Assembly (NCBI GenBank): GCA_020720565.1
Contig: DYOK01000105.1
Span: 1-9,118 of the forward strand
Direction of reading: 5' to 3'
Source: Acetofilamentum sp.
GTDB taxonomy: Bacteria > Bacteroidota > Bacteroidia > Bacteroidales > JAFGXI01
DNA: 9,118 nt
A program made the translations under genes and the position numbers. Positions 1 to 6,912 of this stretch are shown here, in pieces. The notes under the pieces were generated by a model. It saw only the letters and a program-made list of their open reading frames with translations. It had not been told where the DNA came from and did no database searches. The first letter of the stretch is position 1; each line of letters begins with the position of its first letter.

Positions 1-1202
1 CCAGTTGTACTTATAGGAGGTGAAACAAGTCGTGTTGAATTTCCAGCAGTTATATCGTACGAATTCCATTTAACAAAGTGACTACCTTCTTGTGGTGTTG
101 TAGTGGGATGTGTAGAACTGGTTTCGTAGCTTAATGCAAATGCCCCAGATACAAACTGTTGCGACCAACAAGAAGGAATGGTTGCTGCGTTAAAACTTTC
201 AACAACATTCAAAGAGAGTGTATTACATGCAGTTGTAAAACTAAAAGGCCCAGCCCATGTACTTACATCGGTATTGTTTGCTCCACAATCTGCTCTAACA
301 TAATACTGATATGCAGTTGATGCAGTTAAACTGGTTAAAGTGAAAGGGTTACTTACATCATTCGATGTGGGAGTACCAGGCGTAAAACCTGGAGTTCCTA
401 CAGCGATATCCCATGTAGTAGCAGTGCCACTTTCGGTCCATCCCAAATCAGCAGAAGTAGTAGTGATGTTGGTGGCTGTTAAAGCACTTGGTGCAGGGCA
501 AGCTGGGGGTGTAAAAGTGTATGTTAAACCAACTGAAGGGAAAATACTTGCATTGATTAAGCAAGTACTGCTATTTGTAGCTCCTTCGGTAGTTGCAGAC
601 CAGTCAGTGGTAGTGGTTCTGTTTTTAAAGACTGTATTGCTTGCACCACGTAAGCCTACTTGAGGATAAGTTGTGTTGTCTCCACCGACAATGGTACCGC
701 CATAAACAATAACAATTGCATTGGTAACGGTATTTAATCTGATTTGTGCACTCAAACGCTCATTTGTAACATTATACCGGCGAATATCTTGAAATTGAAT
801 CACAAATTCGTCACCCACTTGTTCATACCTAATTTCAGGTGTTCCACTGGCGGCTTGATTTAGATTTCTAGAAAAAGCAGCAATTGCACCTGAGTAGCTT
901 GCCGTACTAGAAATTGCAGTATAGTTACTTCCTGCTGGAGCTGAACCAAAAGTGATAAATCCGTTGGCGGTTACATACAAAGTTGTAAAGTTTGTTGCGT
1001 TAAAGTTAAATGTTGGAATCGTAATAGCAGCAGATATATTTTCATCAAATGTACCAGACCATAAAACTGTTCCTCCTGTAATTGGAGTATAAGTTCCTGC
1101 ACTACTCGTAAAGGTATATGCAGAAATTTGCCCGTAGCTTTGCCAAGCCACGCCGACTATTATCAGCAAGGATAGAAGCCATTTTGTTGTAAATTTTCTC
1201 AT
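1..1202 (-). CDS. Secreted fibronectin type III domain protein, C-terminus outside window
   Basis: Reading leftwards from an ATG at 1202, the frame stays open for 400 codons to the window edge, so the 3' part is missing. Residues 1-24 form a signal peptide: basic MRKFTTKW start, hydrophobic LLSLLIIVGVAW core, probable cleavage in SYG/QIS, typical of Bacteroidota exported proteins. Residues about 25-230 are a Thr/Ser/Asn-rich beta-type region (for example YTFTSSAGTYTPITGG). Residues about 232-320 form one fibronectin type III domain: PACPAPSALTATNITTTSADLGW, later YQYYVRADCG and GPFSFTTAC. From about 327, VESFNAATIPSCW followed by EGSHFVKWNS and STRLVSPPI resembles the adhesin/MAM-like 'choice-of-anchor J' domain that often follows FN3 in these proteins. 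A T9SS sorting domain would be expected at the unseen C-terminus; that is inference. The role is probably surface or extracellular adhesion or binding. There is no catalytic motif in the visible part. No convincing TAnnTTTG box lies directly upstream. Confidence 0.85.
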   Translation of the reverse strand, partial: MRKFTTKWLLSLLIIVGVAWQSYGQISAYTFTSSAGTYTPITGGTVLWSGTFDENISAAITIPTFNFNATNFTTLYVTANGFITFGSAPAGSNYTAISSTASYSGAIAAFSRNLNQAASGTPEIRYEQVGDEFVIQFQDIRRYNVTNERLSAQIRLNTVTNAIVIVYGGTIVGGDNTTYPQVGLRGASNTVFKNRTTTTDWSATTEGATNSSTCLINASIFPSVGLTYTFTPPACPAPSALTATNITTTSADLGWTESGTATTWDIAVGTPGFTPGTPTSNDVSNPFTLTSLTASTAYQYYVRADCGANNTDVSTWAGPFSFTTACNTLSLNVVESFNAATIPSCWSQQFVSGAFALSYETSSTHPTTTPQEGSHFVKWNSYDITAGNSTRLVSPPISTT

Positions 1203-1356
1203 AAGAAATAATTTTAATTAATATTAAGTATTCGTGTTTTAAACAAAACGCAAGTTACGTCGATTTGGGGTTTAAAGTTATATTTATTGATATAATTTTA
1301 TCAAGTATTGACGAATGGTAGATTTTTTGTGTCAAAAGTCTTATATGGTTTTGTTT

Positions 1357-1364
1357 TATATTTG
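1357..1364 (+). promoter_or_regulatory. Candidate -7 box upstream of mpl
   Basis: TATATTTG matches the Bacteroidota -7 consensus TAnnTTTG exactly. It would give a transcript starting near 1371 and a leader of about 60 nt. No TTTG lies at the usual distance upstream (the nearest TTG, 1327-1329, is 27 nt away), so the -33 element is weak and the call is tentative. Confidence 0.35.
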
Positions 1365-1431
1365 AGTAACAATGAATTATCTTTGTTGTTTTTACAGCAA
1401 TTTTTCATAACATGATTAGTTTCTATTTTTT

Positions 1432-2796
1432 ATGATGCGTGTACATTTTATTGCGATAGGTGGAGCAGCGATGCATAACTTGGCTTTAGCCTTACATTCA
1501 AAAGGTTATGTAGTAAGTGGTTCAGATGACGAAGTGTTTGAACCATCAAAAACTCGGCTCGAAAATGTTGGTTTATTGCCCGATACAATGGGTTGGTTTC
1601 CCGATAAAATTTCACCAAAAATTGATGCAATTATTCTGGGAATGCATGCACGTAAAGATAACCCAGAATTACTAGAAGCTCAACGTCAAGGTTTAAAGAT
1701 TTTTTCTTATCCAGAGTATTTGTACGAACAAAGCAAAGATAAAACACGAGTCGTCATTGCCGGAAGCCATGGTAAAACGACCATTACATCGATGGTAATG
1801 CATGTGCTATCCAAATTAAAAGTTGATTTTGATTACATGGTGGGTTCCCAAATAGAGGGTTTCGATACCATGGTACGTCTCAGCCACACTGCAAAGTATA
1901 TTATTTTAGAGGGAGATGAATATTTGAGCTCTCCAATCGATTTGCGGTCAAAATTTTTGTGGTATAAGCCCCATGTGGCTCTCCTCAGCGGTATTGCGTG
2001 GGATCATATTAATGTGTTTCCGACTTGGGATTCGTATTTAGAAACCTTCGAAAAGTTTATCGGTAGTATTGTTGACGGAGGCTATTTAACCTATTTTGCT
2101 GGCGATAAAGCCATCTCCGATATGGTCTCGAAACATACTCAACGGATTCAAGTGATTCCGTATCAAACGCATGTACACACTGTCGAAAATGCAATTTCAA
2201 CTTTGAGTACTGAGTTTGGCCCTGTTAATTTGAAAGTTTTTGGCGATCATAATTTACAAAACTTGTCAGGAGCACTCAATCTGTGCAAACAAATTGGGAT
2301 ATCGGATAAAGATTTTTACTTTGCGATTTCCGATTTTGGCGGAGCGGCAAAACGGCTTCAAACCATAGCTCAAAACAACGAATCGATTGCGTATCTCGAT
2401 TTTGCTCATTCACCTTCAAAGCTCGAAGCCACAACTAAGGCTGTCAAAGTGCAGTTTCACGACCGTCAATTGGTTGCCTGTATGGAACTCCACACATTTA
2501 GTAGTCTTAAAAAAGAATTTTTGCCCCTTTACCAAAATACAATGGATGCCGCAGATATTGCATTCGTATATTTTAATCCTCACACTTTAGAGCATAAAAA
2601 ATTGGAAACGATTTCTGCAGCTCAAGTTCAAGCGGCTTTTGGTGGAAAAGTGAAAGTATATACCGATTCTGAAGCTTTGATAAAAGAATTGAGTGCAATT
2701 AAGTACGAAAAAACTAACTTATTGCTGATGACATCGGGTAATTTTGATGGGGTCGATTTAAAAGCATTTGCAAAACAATTAATTCCGGAAAAATAG
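1432..2796 (+). CDS. mpl: UDP-N-acetylmuramate:L-alanyl-gamma-D-glutamyl-meso-diaminopimelate ligase (murein tripeptide ligase)
   Basis: This cytoplasmic Mur ligase joins recycled L-Ala-gamma-D-Glu-meso-DAP tripeptide to UDP-MurNAc using ATP, returning peptidoglycan fragments to cell-wall synthesis. The 454 residues match the family's usual length of about 450-460. The N-terminal nucleotide-fold motif is HFIAIGGAAMHNLALAL (residues 5-21), the Mpl form rather than the GIGGxGM form of MurC. The ATP P-loop is GSHGKTT (111-117). EGDEY (160-164), GIAWDHINVFPT (187-198) and GDHNLQNLSGAL (271-282) are the central-domain motifs. FGGAAKRLQ and DFAHSPSK (302-330) open the C-terminal domain. The start is ATGATG at 1432; the second ATG (1435), giving MRVHFIAIGG, fits homologues equally well or better. 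It stands alone on this strand, divergent from the FN3 gene and convergent with the phosphoesterase. Automated pipelines sometimes label such genes MurC; the motifs favour Mpl. Confidence 0.92.
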   Translation: MMRVHFIAIGGAAMHNLALALHSKGYVVSGSDDEVFEPSKTRLENVGLLPDTMGWFPDKISPKIDAIILGMHARKDNPELLEAQRQGLKIFSYPEYLYEQSKDKTRVVIAGSHGKTTITSMVMHVLSKLKVDFDYMVGSQIEGFDTMVRLSHTAKYIILEGDEYLSSPIDLRSKFLWYKPHVALLSGIAWDHINVFPTWDSYLETFEKFIGSIVDGGYLTYFAGDKAISDMVSKHTQRIQVIPYQTHVHTVENAISTLSTEFGPVNLKVFGDHNLQNLSGALNLCKQIGISDKDFYFAISDFGGAAKRLQTIAQNNESIAYLDFAHSPSKLEATTKAVKVQFHDRQLVACMELHTFSSLKKEFLPLYQNTMDAADIAFVYFNPHTLEHKKLETISAAQVQAAFGGKVKVYTDSEALIKELSAIKYEKTNLLLMTSGNFDGVDLKAFAKQLIPEK

Positions 2797-2867
2797 TATG
2801 CTTATTTGTTGATTTGCCTGTCAACCTTTGGTCGATAGGTTTACCTAATGTAGATTGAGTAGTTGAA

Positions 2868-2961
2868 AATTTATTATTGTTTATTTTCGAATGTGGATTG
2901 ACGGTTCGTTAACTAATTTATTATTGTTTATTTTCAAATTTTGATTGACGGTTTGTTAAAT
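2868..2961. repeat. Two tandem 47-bp repeat units in the convergent intergenic gap
   Basis: Unit 1 (2868-2914) and unit 2 (2915-2961) lie head to tail with no spacer and match at 42 of 47 positions by eye. Each begins AATTTATTATTGTTTATTTTC and ends with GATTGACGGTTyGTTAA. A shorter, degraded match (ATGTAGATTGA, 2848-2858, against ATGTGGATTGA at 2891) suggests remains of a third unit upstream with a 4-base deletion. The array fills the gap between mpl and the phosphoesterase, which converge here. No obvious hairpin terminator is present. Confidence 0.85.
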
Positions 2962-2970
2962 AAAATAAAA

Positions 2971-2989
2971 AATTCATAATTCATAATTC
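2971..2989. repeat. Short heptanucleotide repeat (AATTCAT)2 plus AATTC
   Basis: Two exact copies of AATTCAT and a partial third cover the last codons and stop of the phosphoesterase gene. Slippage here would alter only the final residues or the stop position of that protein. Confidence 0.6.
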
Positions 2990-4200
2990 TTTCCGGGTTC
3001 TTTAATAGTTGATAAAACAAATTTGCTTATTTCGGGTCTGATGCCGATTCGCCCGGGCAAGCCGATATAACCTGCGCCTCTGTTGACGTAAAGCATTTGT
3101 TTCTTTTCTGTATATAAACCGCCCCATTCGGGATATTTGAACGACGCAGGCGACCATTGCCAATTCCCGATTTCTAAACCGAGTTGCATGGCGTGGGTGT
3201 GTCCGGAAAGGGTTAAATCGACCGAAGAATAGTTTAAAACTTGAGCTCGCCAATGCGATGGGTCGTGCGACAATAAAATTGTAAAAAGGTCTGGATTTGT
3301 ATGTTTTAATGCAGTGGCCAAATCGCCATGTTGTGGAAAAGGTGGCAAACCCCAATTTTCGACGCCTGCCAATTGAAAGGAATCAGAACCTATTACAATA
3401 TTTACATGGGTGTTTTTAAGTAAAGTAAATCCCGATTTTTGATGCAATTGCTCGAGTAGTTCCAAGTTCTTTTCAGAATCACTTGGTTTTGCCCATTTGA
3501 CATATTCGCCATAGTCGTGATTGCCTAAAATTGCATATTTTCCAAAAGGGGCTTCGAGTTGACTTAATATGTGGGTAAATTCCTCCAATTCGTTGGCATA
3601 GTTGCTCACCATATCGCCTGTAAATAAAATTAAATCGGGCTTTTCGTGATTGATTTCGGCAACTAATCGTTCAATATCTTCTGGATGTTTGTGGAAACTG
3701 CCAATATGCATGTCGGAGATTTGGATGATTTTAAAACCATCGAAACCTTGTGGAATTTTGGAATTTGAAATCTCTTGAGTCCGAACCTGAAAATGTGATC
3801 TGTTTAAGGTCAGTCCATGCAAAGTCCATAAAAAAACTAAAATGGAAATACCTAAGCCTATTATGTTGATTAGATGAGTTTTGAACAAAATCAAGTTCCA
3901 TAAATAATCGAATGTATAAAAGATACTGATAAAGGTTTTGGGAAAATAGAACAACGTTAAAACACCAAACGCAATGTAAAAATAATTTGGAATATAGTAG
4001 GATTCTTTGCTCGTAGAAGCCATTATTAAGGCCCATATCAACGTGAACAAAGGAAGTATAGCGGTAGTCCAATACAAACTTTTTGCCCACAAACAACGAC
4101 TCAAACACCCAGCAAAGGCGGAGTTTAATGCTTTGAATGTTAAAAAGTCGTGAAATGCAATAAATATCAGAAAAAAGATCAGAACGAGTGCTATTTTCAT
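2974..4200 (-). CDS. Membrane-anchored calcineurin-like metallophosphoesterase (YkuE-like)
   Basis: The 408-residue protein has about four N-terminal hydrophobic segments (roughly residues 3-18, 45-62, 75-95 and 112-130), then a calcineurin-like phosphoesterase domain from about 155 to 395. The dinuclear-metal ligands are all visible: ISDMHIG (D163, H165), FTGDM (D196), GNHD (N227, H228), LLSHDP (H312) and SGHTH (H334, H336). The C-terminal YVNRGAGYIGLPGRIGIRPEI is characteristic of membrane-associated members of this family. Family members hydrolyse phosphomono- or diesters, and YkuE-type relatives have been linked to lipid or cell-envelope substrates; the substrate here cannot be read from the sequence. 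It starts 22 bases after the trmD stop, so it is probably translated from the same message. An alternative frame beginning 7 bases upstream is only an overlapping shadow. Confidence 0.88.
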   Translation of the reverse strand: MKIALVLIFFLIFIAFHDFLTFKALNSAFAGCLSRCLWAKSLYWTTAILPLFTLIWALIMASTSKESYYIPNYFYIAFGVLTLFYFPKTFISIFYTFDYLWNLILFKTHLINIIGLGISILVFLWTLHGLTLNRSHFQVRTQEISNSKIPQGFDGFKIIQISDMHIGSFHKHPEDIERLVAEINHEKPDLILFTGDMVSNYANELEEFTHILSQLEAPFGKYAILGNHDYGEYVKWAKPSDSEKNLELLEQLHQKSGFTLLKNTHVNIVIGSDSFQLAGVENWGLPPFPQHGDLATALKHTNPDLFTILLSHDPSHWRAQVLNYSSVDLTLSGHTHAMQLGLEIGNWQWSPASFKYPEWGGLYTEKKQMLYVNRGAGYIGLPGRIGIRPEISKFVLSTIKEPGKNYEL

Positions 4201-4222
4201 TATTCAAATGGGATAAGACGGA

Positions 4223-4909
4223 TTACTTTTTCGAAGGATTTAATAAATCTGGACGCAAACGTTTGGTCTTGTCGATAGCTTGTTCCAATTTCCATTCTTC
4301 AATTTTACGTTCGTTGCCCGAGAGTAGAATTTCGGGAACTTTCCAGCCTTTGTAATCTGCAGGTCTGGTGTAAACCGGTGCCGACAATAAGCCGTCTTGA
4401 AACGAATCGCTGAGTGCCGAGGTTTCGTCCGACATGGCACCGGGAATCAATCGGACAATGCTGTCGGTAATAACGGCTGCAGCCAATTCGCCACCAGTAA
4501 GTACATAATCGCCAATGCTAAATTCATGTGTCACGATGTGATCGCGAATGCGTTGATCAATTCCTTTGTAGTGTCCGCAAAGAATAATAATATTTTCGAA
4601 AGTCGATAGATGATTCGCGTGGTTTTGATTAAAAGTCAGCCCATCGGGAGTAGTAAAGATGATGGCCTGATAATTTCGTTCGCTTTTTAATTTAGAAATT
4701 AAATCGTCGATAGGTTGGATACTCATGACCATTCCTGCACCTGCACTGTATGGGTAATCGTCAACCTTTTTGTGTTTGTTGGTAGAGTAATCGCGAATAT
4801 TGTGCAAATGGATTTCGACTATCCCAGCCTTTTGTGCCCTTTTGATAATGGAATGGTCAAAAGGTCCTGATAGAATTTCGGGGAAAATGGTCAAGATGTC
4901 AATTCGCAT
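4223..4909 (-). CDS. trmD: tRNA (guanine-37-N1)-methyltransferase
   Basis: TrmD transfers a methyl group from S-adenosylmethionine to N1 of G37, next to the anticodon, in tRNAs reading CNN and some other codons, and so prevents +1 frameshifting. The 228 residues are typical of compact TrmD. It opens MRIDILTIFPEI, then carries IRDYSTNKHKKVDDYPY (38-54). The deep trefoil knot that binds the cofactor is seen in LCGHYKGIDQRI (110-121) and SIGDYVLTGGELAA (131-144). The conserved interdomain segment with the catalytic Asp is SDSFQDGLLSAPVYTRP (167-183). The loop usually written YGGGxGM reads YSAGAGM here, a mild deviation. It lies 44 bases after the secreted nuclease gene and 22 before the phosphoesterase. 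The rpsP-rimM-rplS partners seen beside trmD in many bacteria are absent. Confidence 0.96.
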   Translation of the reverse strand: MRIDILTIFPEILSGPFDHSIIKRAQKAGIVEIHLHNIRDYSTNKHKKVDDYPYSAGAGMVMSIQPIDDLISKLKSERNYQAIIFTTPDGLTFNQNHANHLSTFENIIILCGHYKGIDQRIRDHIVTHEFSIGDYVLTGGELAAAVITDSIVRLIPGAMSDETSALSDSFQDGLLSAPVYTRPADYKGWKVPEILLSGNERKIEEWKLEQAIDKTKRLRPDLLNPSKK

Positions 4910-4953
4910 GCTGTGTAGTGAACTAATGTGGATAATTTATTGAGTTAAATTCT

Positions 4954-5979
4954 TTACTTAACCACAAATTTAACAGTTTGACGTTTGTCTCCAATCATAT
5001 TGGCAATATAAACGCCTTTTATTAACTCAAATTGATATTGGCTATTAGCTGCCTGAACAGGAATTGTTTTAATTTTTTGACCGAGCACATTATACACTTC
5101 GATGCTTTTAATACCTTGATAAGTACTCCAATAAAGGGTTTGGTTTTGATACCAAATTTGGACTTTTTTACCTGCCATGTTGTTGATGCCAGCAGAAGGA
5201 TTCCAAATCGAAACAGCCCATTCGGGATGATCGATAAATGGGTTTCGATTATGTTGGATGTTATAAACTGCGTTATTACGGTCAATTTCTTTTTGACTAA
5301 CAGGGTCGAGCGTATTCCATTCCAAAAGCATATTTTTGGCCCAAGTGGCAAAATCGGATCCCAAAAGCATATCGGAATTAAAACTTGAAATATTACTCAT
5401 ATATCGGGTCAGCATATAAAAGTACGAACGAGCAAAATCGCCTTTAAATTCGTCGATGGGTTCGAATACCGTACTGCTGTATCCCGGATAATTTGATGAG
5501 CCCAATTTACTGCCGTTGGTCGAAGTCCAAGTCGCAGTACCAACCTCTCCGAAAGGGTAGTTGCTTCTCCTGTTATTGACATAACCATCGGTAGGGTATA
5601 GGTGAAACAAATCGGTGTACATAGGGGCGTCATCATCAAACCAACTGGCCGGAAAAGAGTGCTCGCGGTTGTAACAATCGGCTTCGGAGTTATAGTTACC
5701 ACATTGGTCGCTGGTGTATGTGTACTCATATGCAAAAGATCCATCGGCTCTGGTCGAGTACATATCCCATACCTTTCCATTGGCTTTTTTATCGGTAGTT
5801 TGGAAACGAGTCCACAAATTATCGTACGATACCGATGTATGCCCATCGATAATATCGCGAAGTGCCGATCTCAAGTTTTGACCTGTAAGCCCTTGTGCAC
5901 TATCGTAATAACCATTTGGGATTTGTGCACTGAGTATAATGCTCTGTAATCCAAGCCAGAAGAATAAAAAACACCTCAT
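4954..5979 (-). CDS. Secreted endonuclease I-family nuclease with T9SS-like C-terminal sorting domain
   Basis: A 341-residue exported nuclease. Residues 1-18 are a signal peptide (MRCFLFFWLGLQSIILSA, probable cleavage before Q19). The endonuclease I (EndA/BsnI-like) domain spans about 20-262. It shows YNREHSFPASWF (103-114, with H107 the expected catalytic base of the His-Me finger fold), TDLFHLYPTDGYVNNRRSN (122-140), ARSYFYMLTRY (183-193) and YNIQHNRNPFIDHPEW (239-254, carrying the metal-binding Asn/His region). Residues about 270-341 form a small beta domain, IEVYNVLGQKIKT...KGVYIANM...TVKFVVK. It has the length and pattern of the type IX secretion sorting domain (TIGR04183-like), which would send the protein through the outer membrane for surface attachment or release. 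The likely role is nonspecific degradation of extracellular DNA or RNA for nutrients. It is the first gene of a probable three-gene minus-strand operon with trmD and the phosphoesterase. Confidence 0.92.
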   Translation of the reverse strand: MRCFLFFWLGLQSIILSAQIPNGYYDSAQGLTGQNLRSALRDIIDGHTSVSYDNLWTRFQTTDKKANGKVWDMYSTRADGSFAYEYTYTSDQCGNYNSEADCYNREHSFPASWFDDDAPMYTDLFHLYPTDGYVNNRRSNYPFGEVGTATWTSTNGSKLGSSNYPGYSSTVFEPIDEFKGDFARSYFYMLTRYMSNISSFNSDMLLGSDFATWAKNMLLEWNTLDPVSQKEIDRNNAVYNIQHNRNPFIDHPEWAVSIWNPSAGINNMAGKKVQIWYQNQTLYWSTYQGIKSIEVYNVLGQKIKTIPVQAANSQYQFELIKGVYIANMIGDKRQTVKFVVK

Positions 5980-6005
5980 ATGTTAACGAAAATAAAATAA
6001 GTAAA

Positions 6006-6013
6006 CAAAGGTA
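6006..6013 (-). promoter_or_regulatory. Candidate -7 box for the nuclease-trmD-phosphoesterase operon
   Basis: On the minus strand this reads TACCTTTG, an exact TAnnTTTG match. Transcription would begin near 6000, giving a leader of about 20 nt to the nuclease ATG at 5979. A TTG exists at 6029-6027, but only 13 nt away, shorter than the usual spacing, so the -33 element is uncertain. Confidence 0.45.
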
Positions 6014-6082
6014 CACAATCTATGCGCAAGACACCTCAGATATTTACATTAAATATTTGTGAATTAAAAAAATCTATAATAT

Positions 6083-6097
6083 AAGGTCGAAGACCTT
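6083..6097. repeat. Hairpin repeat copy 1 (AAGGTCGAAGACCTT)
   Basis: A perfect 6-bp inverted repeat, AAGGTC and GACCTT, around a GAA loop. It stands alone in non-coding DNA. No T-run follows immediately on either strand (the nearest on the minus strand begins about 12 nt away), so a terminator role is doubtful. The same core recurs at 6292 and 6898. Confidence 0.7.
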
Positions 6098-6285
6098 GTT
6101 GGCTTTCTTTTAACTGAAAATTAATCAAGCTCCTGACTTAATAAAAAACCACATCAGAATTATTCAAAGTGCTTACTCTACTAATTCGTGGTCAAGATTA
6201 AGAAGGGATTGGTAACGTAAATTAAGTTAAATAGTTTAATGTCGTATTTTACCTAAGTGCTTGATCATTGATACCCATAAAAACC

Positions 6286-6313
6286 AAGAAAAAGGCCGAA
6301 GACCTTATTTCTT
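6286..6313 (-). terminator. Probable intrinsic terminator of the 96-aa gene; hairpin repeat copy 2
   Basis: On the minus strand the stop codon TAA is part of a stem: AAGGTC-TTC-GGCCTT, followed directly by TTTCTT. Compared with the other copies one base has changed, but in minus-strand RNA this gives a U-G wobble, so the stem is kept. Flanking AAGAAA and TTTCTT extend the stem with one bulged base. The position, ending in a U-rich run directly after the stop, fits a Rho-independent terminator. Confidence 0.65.
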
Positions 6314-6595
6314 TTGCCCAATTATTTGGCTTAATTGCTCAAACGATTGATGCGAAGAGTCTAACAAATCTTTATAAATATTTCGGTAATAGCTACGGGT
6401 TGTTTTTTTATCGGCTTTCGGAAGATTATTAACTTTTGCAAAAAGCTCGTTTCTTTTTTGGACTGATTTGGTTAGAACCTTTACAACTTCTTGATAAGTA
6501 TGTTCGTCGGCTATCTCTAAATGAGCCATGCAATCGTGTACAACTAAGTATGTTACATGTTCAATATCCTTTTTTGCATTTCTAATACTTGCCAT
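6305..6595 (-). CDS. Conserved hypothetical 96-aa protein
   Basis: A small, probably cytoplasmic protein with no signal peptide or membrane segment. It is mostly helix-compatible and slightly basic (about 16 Lys/Arg against 12 Asp/Glu). The N-terminal SIRNAKKDIEHVTYLVVHDC, the middle VQKRNELFAKVNN (46-58) and the C-terminal SYYRNIYKDLLDSSHQSFEQLSQI (68-91) resemble, from memory, a small family of unknown function widespread in Bacteroidota that begins with an N-x-K-K-D-I-N/E pattern. It is not ribosomal protein S20, although it is similar in size. It is transcribed divergently from gyrB, with a candidate TAnnTTTG box about 26 bases before the start and a hairpin terminator overlapping the stop. 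No function can be assigned. A 66-codon frame that overlaps its upstream region looks random. Confidence 0.8.
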   Translation of the reverse strand: MASIRNAKKDIEHVTYLVVHDCMAHLEIADEHTYQEVVKVLTKSVQKRNELFAKVNNLPKADKKTTRSYYRNIYKDLLDSSHQSFEQLSQIIGQKK

Positions 6596-6620
6596 AATGT
6601 TTTGATTTTATATTCATTTT

Positions 6621-6628
6621 CAAAATTA
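6621..6628 (-). promoter_or_regulatory. Candidate -7 box for the 96-aa gene
   Basis: The minus strand reads TAATTTTG, an exact TAnnTTTG match, with the ATG 26 bases downstream, so the leader would be about 20 nt. No TTTG was found at the expected -33 position. Confidence 0.4.
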
Positions 6629-6744
6629 AGACTTAGACCTTGATGTAGATGTGTTTTGCTAAAAAAGTTATGAACTATGTCTTTAGCCATTTTTGTTGAA
6701 AACCTTGTTAATAATTGGGTGTTTAAAGTCGGGATTAGAATCGC

Positions 6745-6771
6745 CAAAGCCAATCGAATTGGTTATCTTTG
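6745..6771. promoter_or_regulatory. Inverted repeat overlapping a TAnnTTTG box in the divergent 96-aa/gyrB region
   Basis: CAAAG-CCAAT-CGA-ATTGG-TTAT-CTTTG pairs as two 5-bp stems separated by a 4-base bulge. The right arm lies inside TATCTTTG (6764-6771), a TAnnTTTG match in the gyrB direction that has no upstream TTTG. It could be an operator or a leader structure, or chance. Confidence 0.25.
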
Positions 6772-6836
6772 TTTTCTTAGTCCAAATAACAAGTAATTTA
6801 AGATTAAATATTTGATTTTCTTAATGTTGCTGCTTA

Positions 6837-6868
6837 TTTGGCTCTGCATTTTTAATAAATAATCTTTG
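6837..6868 (+). promoter_or_regulatory. Candidate gyrB promoter
   Basis: TTTG at 6837-6840, a 20-nt spacer, then AATCTTTG at 6861-6868. The spacing fits the Bacteroidota -33/-7 arrangement and the -7 box differs from TAnnTTTG at one base. Transcription would start near 6875 and produce a leader of about 49 nt that includes the hairpin at 6898-6912. Confidence 0.5.
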
Positions 6869-6897
6869 AATCATTTTAATAAAAAAGATACCATAAA

Positions 6898-6912
6898 TAG
6901 GTCGAAGACCTT
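6898..6912 (+). promoter_or_regulatory. Hairpin repeat copy 3 in the gyrB leader
   Basis: TAGGTCGAAGACCTT forms a 5-bp perfect stem (AGGTC/GACCT) with a GAA loop, ending about 12 nt before the gyrB ATG. It sits where a ribosome would bind and is followed by the A-rich stretch TTAAAACCAAAAC. It shares its core with copies at 6083 and 6292. A translational effect is inference. Confidence 0.5.

Larger units (their letters stand above)
5980..6304. other. 325-bp non-coding region between the nuclease and 96-aa genes
   Basis: No open frame of useful length or recognisable RNA gene was seen on either strand. It holds the probable nuclease promoter at its left end (6006-6013), a free-standing hairpin (6083-6097) and the terminator of the 96-aa gene at its right end (6286-6313). 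The stretch 6100-6285 shows nothing I can name. Confidence 0.6.

Noticed and set aside
340..663. Plus-strand open frame of 107 codons
   Set aside because: It lies antisense within the FN3 gene and has Val/Pro-rich low-complexity content expected from the complement of Thr/Ser-rich coding sequence.
2810..2842. Possible mpl terminator (GTTGA/TCAAC and AACCT/AGGTT arms)
   Set aside because: Stems of only 5 bp with long loops that overlap each other and no T-run following.
2848..2961. Possible CRISPR array
   Set aside because: Only two full units, directly adjacent, with no spacers and with diverged repeats.
5032..5949. Plus-strand open frames of 115-118 codons across the nuclease gene
   Set aside because: Antisense shadows of a gene with a clear signal peptide, catalytic motifs and C-terminal domain; no family resemblance of their own.
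6305..6595. Ribosomal protein S20, suggested by size and gyrB neighbourhood
   Set aside because: The sequence lacks the Lys/Arg/Ala-rich S20 N-terminal pattern and is far less basic.
6553..6753. 66-codon minus-strand frame before the 96-aa gene
   Set aside because: It overlaps the start of the 96-aa gene in another frame, covers its promoter region and shows no domain-like pattern.
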